Of a stretch of 64,000 bases of DNA, positions 59,481 to 64,000 are shown in pieces. The stretch is from assembly GCF_007993865.1 (NCBI RefSeq), contig NZ_VIUH01000002.1, forward strand, positions 248,001 to 312,000, in the 5' to 3' direction. A program made the translations under genes and the position numbers. The stretch comes from Pseudomonas sp. SJZ079 (GTDB lineage: Bacteria > Pseudomonadota > Gammaproteobacteria > Pseudomonadales > Pseudomonadaceae). The notes beneath the pieces were generated by a model that did no database searches, was not told where the DNA came from, and saw nothing but the letters and a program-made list of their open reading frames with translations. The number at the start of each line of letters is the position of its first letter. The stretch's first letter is position 1.

Positions 59481-59540
59481 GAGCGGCCTTGGCCGCGAAG
59501 CTTTTGTGTGGCCCGCAGCACTTCGCGGCCAAGGCCGCTC
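59481..59540. repeat. Perfect 20-bp inverted repeat (REP type) after hsdS
   Basis: GAGCGGCCTTGGCCGCGAAG at 59481-59500 and its exact complement at 59521-59540, 20-base spacer. It starts 12 bases after the hsdS stop. It is a third REP type in the window and may act as a transcript end. Confidence 0.85.
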
Positions 59541-59554
59541 CCACAAAGAGCATC

Positions 59555-59719
59555 GTAGGGTGGGGTAGCCGCGGGCCAGGGTCACGCCAACAACGCCAAA
59601 CCCGAGCACGCCGTAACCCACCATGGCGACCTACCGGTAAACCGCAATGGTGGGTTACGCGGCGCCCGGCTTGCGCGGTGATGCAAACGACCACCTTCAG
59701 CGCCGCTAACCCACCCTAC
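59555..59719. repeat. 165-bp palindromic repeat, copy A
   Basis: Begins GTAGGGTGGG and ends CCCACCCTAC, with an inner inverted pair GTAACCCACCATGGCG / CAATGGTGGGTTACG. Copy B (60448-60611) has the same ends, inner pair and length. No gene inside. It resembles a miniature inverted-repeat element; no target duplication is evident. Confidence 0.8.
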
Positions 59720-59766
59720 GCCCAGACCTCCCGGCGCACATCTAACCCGAACCAAGAGACACCTGA

Positions 59767-60432
<666 letters not shown>

Positions 60433-60447
60433 CCGCCGCGCCAAACC

Positions 60448-60611
60448 GTAGGGTGGGTTAGGCGCGTACCGCAGTCGTACCAATAGCAGCAAACCCGACC
60501 GCGCCGTAACCCACCATGGCGGTCTACCGAATCACCGCGATGGTGGGTTACGCGGCGCCCGGCCCCGATGGCGCATTCGCACATACGGAACGCGCCGCTA
60601 ACCCACCCTAC
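60448..60611. repeat. 165-bp palindromic repeat, copy B
   Basis: Same ends (GTAGGGTGGG and CCCACCCTAC), same inner inverted pair and nearly the same length as copy A, in the same orientation. The central parts differ more than the ends. The two copies bracket the UPF0149 gene. Confidence 0.8.
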
Positions 60612-60685
60612 GAGGCTTGGCATCACGCCTGACACGCGCCACCGGCCCCGTGGCTTGCCGTGCGCCACTTAGCCAGATAGACTCA

Positions 60686-60700
60686 CTCCCAAAATGGGAG
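60686..60700 (+). promoter_or_regulatory. Palindrome before higBA, probable operator
   Basis: CTCCCA-AAA-TGGGAG, a perfect six-base inverted repeat just before the higB start codon. Antitoxins of the HigA type repress their own operons through such sites. It overlaps the higB ribosome site (GGGAG), so a bound repressor or RNA stem would also limit toxin translation. Confidence 0.6.
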
Positions 60701-60709
60701 AACAGCGCC

Positions 60710-61012
60710 GTGCGAGTGATTGCACGAGGCACGTTGCGAGCCTTCTGGGAAAGCAGCCTGGCTTATGCTGACGCCATGACACCGCTGGTGGAATGGTATC
60801 GGCACATGGAAAAGGCCACTTATCCCACGCCGCAAGCCCTCAAGGCTGAGCTGCGCACGGCCAGTATCCTGAAAGGCAGCCGGGTGGTGTTCAACATCGC
60901 CGGCAACAAGTACCGGGTCATTCTGGCCATCGACTATGAGCGCCAACTGGCGTTTATTCGCTTTGTCGGCAGCCACGCCCAGTACGATCTGATCGATGCG
61001 GAGACAGTGTGA
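60710..61012 (+). CDS. higB: HigB-type toxin of a type II toxin-antitoxin pair
   Basis: 100 residues from GTG at 60710. VRVIARGTLRAFWE, ASILKGSRVVFNIAGNKYRVILAIDYERQLAFIRFVGSHAQYD is the HigB/RelE-like mRNA interferase pattern, with conserved Arg and His near the C terminus. The family cuts mRNA on the ribosome. GTG is chosen from the family start RVIARGTLR and the GGGAG upstream. Toxin-before-antitoxin order is typical of hig loci; the stop overlaps the antitoxin start by one base (TGATG). Confidence 0.92.
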   Translation: MRVIARGTLRAFWESSLAYADAMTPLVEWYRHMEKATYPTPQALKAELRTASILKGSRVVFNIAGNKYRVILAIDYERQLAFIRFVGSHAQYDLIDAETV

Positions 61013-61371
61013 TGAACATCAAACCGATTCGTAATGGCGACGACCTGGCCAACGCGCTGGCTCGTATGGAGCAGCTATGGGGCGCGCCAATGGACTCGCC
61101 TGCGGGCGATGAGCTGGAGATATTGGCCGTATTGATTGAGAAGTACGAAGAGCAGCACCAGCCGCTGCCGGCTTCCGACCCCATCGACGCGATCAAATTT
61201 CGCATGGACCAGCAAGGCTTGGTGCCGCGTGATCTGGAGCCTTTTATTGGCTCCAGTGGCCGCGTGTCAGAGGTGTTGAACCGCAAGCGCAAGCTGAGCT
61301 TGGCCATGATCAAACGCCTGCACGATGGCCTGCGCATCCCCTATGAAAGCCTGCTGGCCGACGCCGCCTAA
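61012..61371 (+). CDS. higA: HigA-type antitoxin (XRE helix-turn-helix)
   Basis: 119 residues. The C-terminal half is an XRE-type DNA-binding domain (DAIKFRMDQQGLVPRDLEPFIGSSGRVSEVLNRKRKLSLAMIKRLHDGL). The N-terminal half (DDLANALARMEQLWGAPMDSPAGDELEILAVLIEKYEEQH) should bind and neutralise HigB. The ATG at 61012 overlaps the toxin stop. Confidence 0.93.
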   Translation: MNIKPIRNGDDLANALARMEQLWGAPMDSPAGDELEILAVLIEKYEEQHQPLPASDPIDAIKFRMDQQGLVPRDLEPFIGSSGRVSEVLNRKRKLSLAMIKRLHDGLRIPYESLLADAA

Positions 61372-61426
61372 CAATAACGGCCACCACTGCCTTTAAACGC
61401 ATCGTACTGCCGCACAAGGAAGCCTC

Positions 61427-62020
61427 ATGCAGCCCGCCAGCGCTCAGGAAAAATACAGCGCCCAACAGCCAGCCCAAGCAACGGCCAAGGCGCTGATCCT
61501 GGCTGCGGAAACCGGCGCAGTGGACAACGCCGCGCTACGCGCCATCAGCGCTCTGGATACGCTAGCCGCCAGCCAGACACTGGGCCGGCTGCACCATCAG
61601 CGCCGCATGCTGGTAAAGGGTGGCGCCGGGCCTTCGACCTACTACCAGCTGGCAGATTTACCGGGCCAGCCACTTTTTCAGACACAAGGGCTTGCTGGCA
61701 ACGGCCTCAACGCAAATACGAGTGACCTACCCGCTCCCTTGCTCGCCGCTATTGCCGCGCTGTCGGCCAAACCACGCAAGGATAAACTCTGGCCGTTGAT
61801 CCTTTGGCTATGCAGCATCCGCCCATACAGCGCCGAGCAGTTGGCCAGGCAATTGAATCGCCAGGTGGTGGCCTTGAAGACCGGCCATTTAAATCTACTG
61901 CGCGAACAGCAGGGCCTGCTGGAATACCTGCACCGCGAAGTCGTCAACCTCCCGCAACAAGCCTATGTGACCAGCACTGCCGGTCGCCGATGGTTGGCCG
62001 AACAAGGAATAGTGCTGTGA
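61427..62020 (+). CDS. Tandem winged-helix protein coupled to hsdR
   Basis: 197 residues. Two putative winged-helix modules: residues 15-75 (TAKALILAAETGAVDNAALRAI, TLGRLHHQRRMLVKGG, STYYQL) and 120-190 (KLWPLILWLCSIRPYSAEQLARQL, LREQQGLLEYLHR, QAYVTSTAGRRWLAEQ). The second half resembles the C-terminal part of AlbA_2/Schlafen-like regulators, but no AlbA_2 domain is present. AAGGA lies six bases before the ATG. Its TGA overlaps the GTG start of hsdR (GTGA), so it is co-translated with the restriction subunit. Identity of the family is uncertain. Confidence 0.75.
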   Translation: MQPASAQEKYSAQQPAQATAKALILAAETGAVDNAALRAISALDTLAASQTLGRLHHQRRMLVKGGAGPSTYYQLADLPGQPLFQTQGLAGNGLNANTSDLPAPLLAAIAALSAKPRKDKLWPLILWLCSIRPYSAEQLARQLNRQVVALKTGHLNLLREQQGLLEYLHREVVNLPQQAYVTSTAGRRWLAEQGIVL

Positions 62021-64000
62021 CCACCACGTCCGCCTTTGCGCATCCCAGATTTCAGGAAGAATTCAGCGCCAAGATTCCCGCCCTGGCGCTGCTGGCCAAC
62101 CTGGGCTTCCGCTACCTGAGCCCCTCAGAAGCGCTGCAACTGCGCGGCAGCAGGGAGCGGGTAGTGCTGACAACGGTGCTCAAAGCCGAACTGGCCAAGC
62201 GGCGCTTTTTCAGCGGCGGCGTGGAACATGGCCTGAGCGAGGCGGCGCTGACCAAGCTGGTCGGCGAGATCAGCCATCCACCGCTGAACGAGGGCTTGCA
62301 GGCGGCCAACCAGCGCCTGTCCGATCAACTGCTGTATGGGGTGAGCGTCAGCGACTTCGTCGCGGGCAGCAAGGTCAACCCGACCATCGCGCTGATCGAC
62401 TGGCAGAACCCGAGCAATAACAATTTTCACCTGACCGAGGAGCTGGGCGTGGGCTGCACCAGCGGTATCGGCCAGCGTATCCCGGATATCGTGCTGTATG
62501 TGAACGGCCTGCCGCTGGTGGTGATCGAGGCCAAACGGCCGGACGCCAACAGTGGCAAGGACCTGATCAAGCAGGGCATCTCGCAGATGCTGCGCAACCA
62601 GCGCAGCGAGGAAATCCCCCAGTTGTTCGCCTTCAGCCAGTTGCTGCTGGTGGTCGATGGCAGCGGCGGGCGTTACGGCACCGTGGGCACCACCGAGAAG
62701 TTCTGGGCCGCCTGGCGTGAGGAGGAGATCAGCGAGGTGGCGTTTGCCGAGCTGAAGAACCGCCCGCTGCACGCGGCCCAGGAACAGGCGCTGTTCGCCA
62801 ATCGCCCCGCCGCCAGCCTGGCTTGGTACCGCAGCTGGCTGGCCGGCGGGCTGCTGGCCAGCCAGCAGGACAAACTGCTGGCCAGCCTGTGCCGGCCGGA
62901 TCGGTTGCTCGAGCTGGTGCGCTTCTACACCTTCAGCGACAACAAGCACGGCAAGCTGGTCGCGCGTTATCAGCAGGTGTTCGGCATCCGCGCGCTGATC
63001 GCGCGAATCCAGCAGCGCGATGCCCGTGGCGCACGCCAGGGCGGGGTGATCTGGCACACCACGGGCTCGGGCAAGTCGATCACCATGCTGCTGCTGAGCA
63101 AGGCGCTGATCTTCCACCCGGACCTGCAGAACTGCCGGGTGCTGGTGATCACCGACCGCACCGATCTGGAAGCCCAGCTGAGCAAGACCTTCGCCAGCGC
63201 CGGGGTGTTTACCGCACGCGATCAGGAGGAGGCCCTGAGCCAATCCGGCCGGCACCTGGCGCAGCAGATCGGCAAGGGCTCGGCGCGGGTGATGTTCGCG
63301 CTGATCCAGAAATTCAACTCGGCGGCCAAGCTGCCGGAATGCCGCAACGACAGCAGCGATTTCATCGTACTGGTGGACGAGGGCCACCGCTCCCAGGGCG
63401 GCGAAAACCATGTGCAGATGCGCCTGGCGCTGCCCAATGCGGCTTTCGTCGCCTTTACCGGCACGCCGCTGCTGCTGGATGAAAAGACCCAGAACAAGTT
63501 CGGCCCCATCGTGCACGCCTACACCATGCAGCGCGCGGTGGAGGACGGCACGGTGACGCCGCTGCTGTACGAGGAACGGCGCCTGGAGCTGGATGTGAAT
63601 GACCGCGCCATCGACAACTGGTTCGAGCGCCACACCCAGGGCCTGAGCGCGGCGCAGCAGGCCGATTTGAAGAAGAAGTTCGCCAAGAAGGGCGAGCTGT
63701 ACAAGGCCCTGGGCCGCCTGGAGCTGATCGCCCACGACATCAGCGAGCACTTCAGCAACTCGGTGCTGGACGGCCTGAAAGGTCAGGTGGCCTGCGACAG
63801 CCGGGTTTCGGCGATCCGCCTGAAGGGCTTTCTGGATGAGATCGGTCTGGTCAGTTCGGCACTGGTGATGTCCGCCCCGGACAGCCGCGAGGGCAACACC
63901 GACAGCGACGAGAACAGCAAATCCGTGGTGCAAACCTGGTGGGACGCCAACGTCGGCAAGGAAGACGGCAGCGCCTACAAACAACGCATGATCGAGGCGT
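62017..64000 (+). CDS. hsdR: Type I restriction endonuclease subunit, partial (3' end outside window)
   Basis: 661 codons are visible with an open frame to the end of the window; a full subunit has about 1000 residues. The N-terminal nuclease domain has the PD-(D/E)xK residues Asp157 (RIPDIVLYVNG) and Glu171-Ala-Lys173 (VVIEAKRP). The motor begins with Walker A GSGKS at 350-354 (WHTTGSGKS), the DEGH box 454-457 (VLVDEGHRSQGG) and FTGTPL. It translocates DNA and cuts unmodified DNA. The GTG at 62017 is used because it overlaps the preceding stop and gives the usual N terminus. Confidence 0.95.
   Translation, partial: MTTTSAFAHPRFQEEFSAKIPALALLANLGFRYLSPSEALQLRGSRERVVLTTVLKAELAKRRFFSGGVEHGLSEAALTKLVGEISHPPLNEGLQAANQRLSDQLLYGVSVSDFVAGSKVNPTIALIDWQNPSNNNFHLTEELGVGCTSGIGQRIPDIVLYVNGLPLVVIEAKRPDANSGKDLIKQGISQMLRNQRSEEIPQLFAFSQLLLVVDGSGGRYGTVGTTEKFWAAWREEEISEVAFAELKNRPLHAAQEQALFANRPAASLAWYRSWLAGGLLASQQDKLLASLCRPDRLLELVRFYTFSDNKHGKLVARYQQVFGIRALIARIQQRDARGARQGGVIWHTTGSGKSITMLLLSKALIFHPDLQNCRVLVITDRTDLEAQLSKTFASAGVFTARDQEEALSQSGRHLAQQIGKGSARVMFALIQKFNSAAKLPECRNDSSDFIVLVDEGHRSQGGENHVQMRLALPNAAFVAFTGTPLLLDEKTQNKFGPIVHAYTMQRAVEDGTVTPLLYEERRLELDVNDRAIDNWFERHTQGLSAAQQADLKKKFAKKGELYKALGRLELIAHDISEHFSNSVLDGLKGQVACDSRVSAIRLKGFLDEIGLVSSALVMSAPDSREGNTDSDENSKSVVQTWWDANVGKEDGSAYKQRMIEA

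Noticed and set aside
62125-63984. 619-codon leftward frame opposite hsdR
   Set aside because: The rightward frame carries the PD-ExK, Walker A and DEGH motifs in order, so the leftward one is a shadow.

Overview
The window is a GC-rich bacterial chromosome segment whose gene content and order match the core genome of Pseudomonas: dtd-pip, estA, the hut cluster, fbp, typA-thiI-glnA, ntrBC-trmL-secB-grxC-gpmI, ctpA, hisBHAF and mutY-yggX-tRNA-Phe. From memory this is close to the order in P. aeruginosa. Small palindromic repeats of several types and a tRNA-linked restriction island are strain-specific. No species is assigned.

Positions 1-5012 hold housekeeping and envelope genes: a DoxX-like membrane protein, UPF0158, D-aminoacyl-tRNA deacylase, proline iminopeptidase, a lipoprotein and the autotransporter esterase EstA. 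Positions 5147-19610 are a full histidine-utilisation cluster. One long leftward unit (yjiH-like transporter, hutU, hutH, hutXWV, a hutH paralogue, hutI, hutG) and hutCD are separated from rightward hutF by HutC-type palindromes. The second hutH-like protein lacks the Ala-Ser-Gly triad that forms the MIO electrophile. HutH, HutU, HutI, HutF and HutG together give the five-step route from histidine through formylglutamate to glutamate.

Positions 19670-28803 hold a small lipoprotein, DUF924, fbp, a DUF3999/DUF2339 membrane pair, a YkgJ-like cysteine cluster protein and DUF3422. Positions 28904-38465 are typA, thiI and a nitrogen-control block. glnA has two NtrC boxes and a near-perfect sigma-54 promoter, ntrBC has its own NtrC box and sigma-54 candidate, and a third sigma-54 promoter after ntrC faces a short terminator-like hairpin, which fits an NrsZ-type nitrogen-regulated small RNA.

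Positions 38460-50861 carry trmL, secB, grxC, a cysteine-less rhodanese, gpmI, an EnvC-like activator, ctpA, two tandem solute-binding paralogues, hisBH-DUF2164-hisA-hisF and panM. Positions 51009-56215 carry a fatty acid hydroxylase family protein, asmA, mutY and yggX.

Immediately after tRNA-Phe (56403-56478) an accessory island begins: hsdM, hsdS, a UPF0149/SEC-C gene bracketed by two copies of a ~165 bp palindromic repeat, a higBA toxin-antitoxin pair, a small tandem winged-helix protein whose stop overlaps the hsdR start, and hsdR, which runs off the end of the window. The island and the altered HutH paralogue are the parts most likely to hold undescribed biology.
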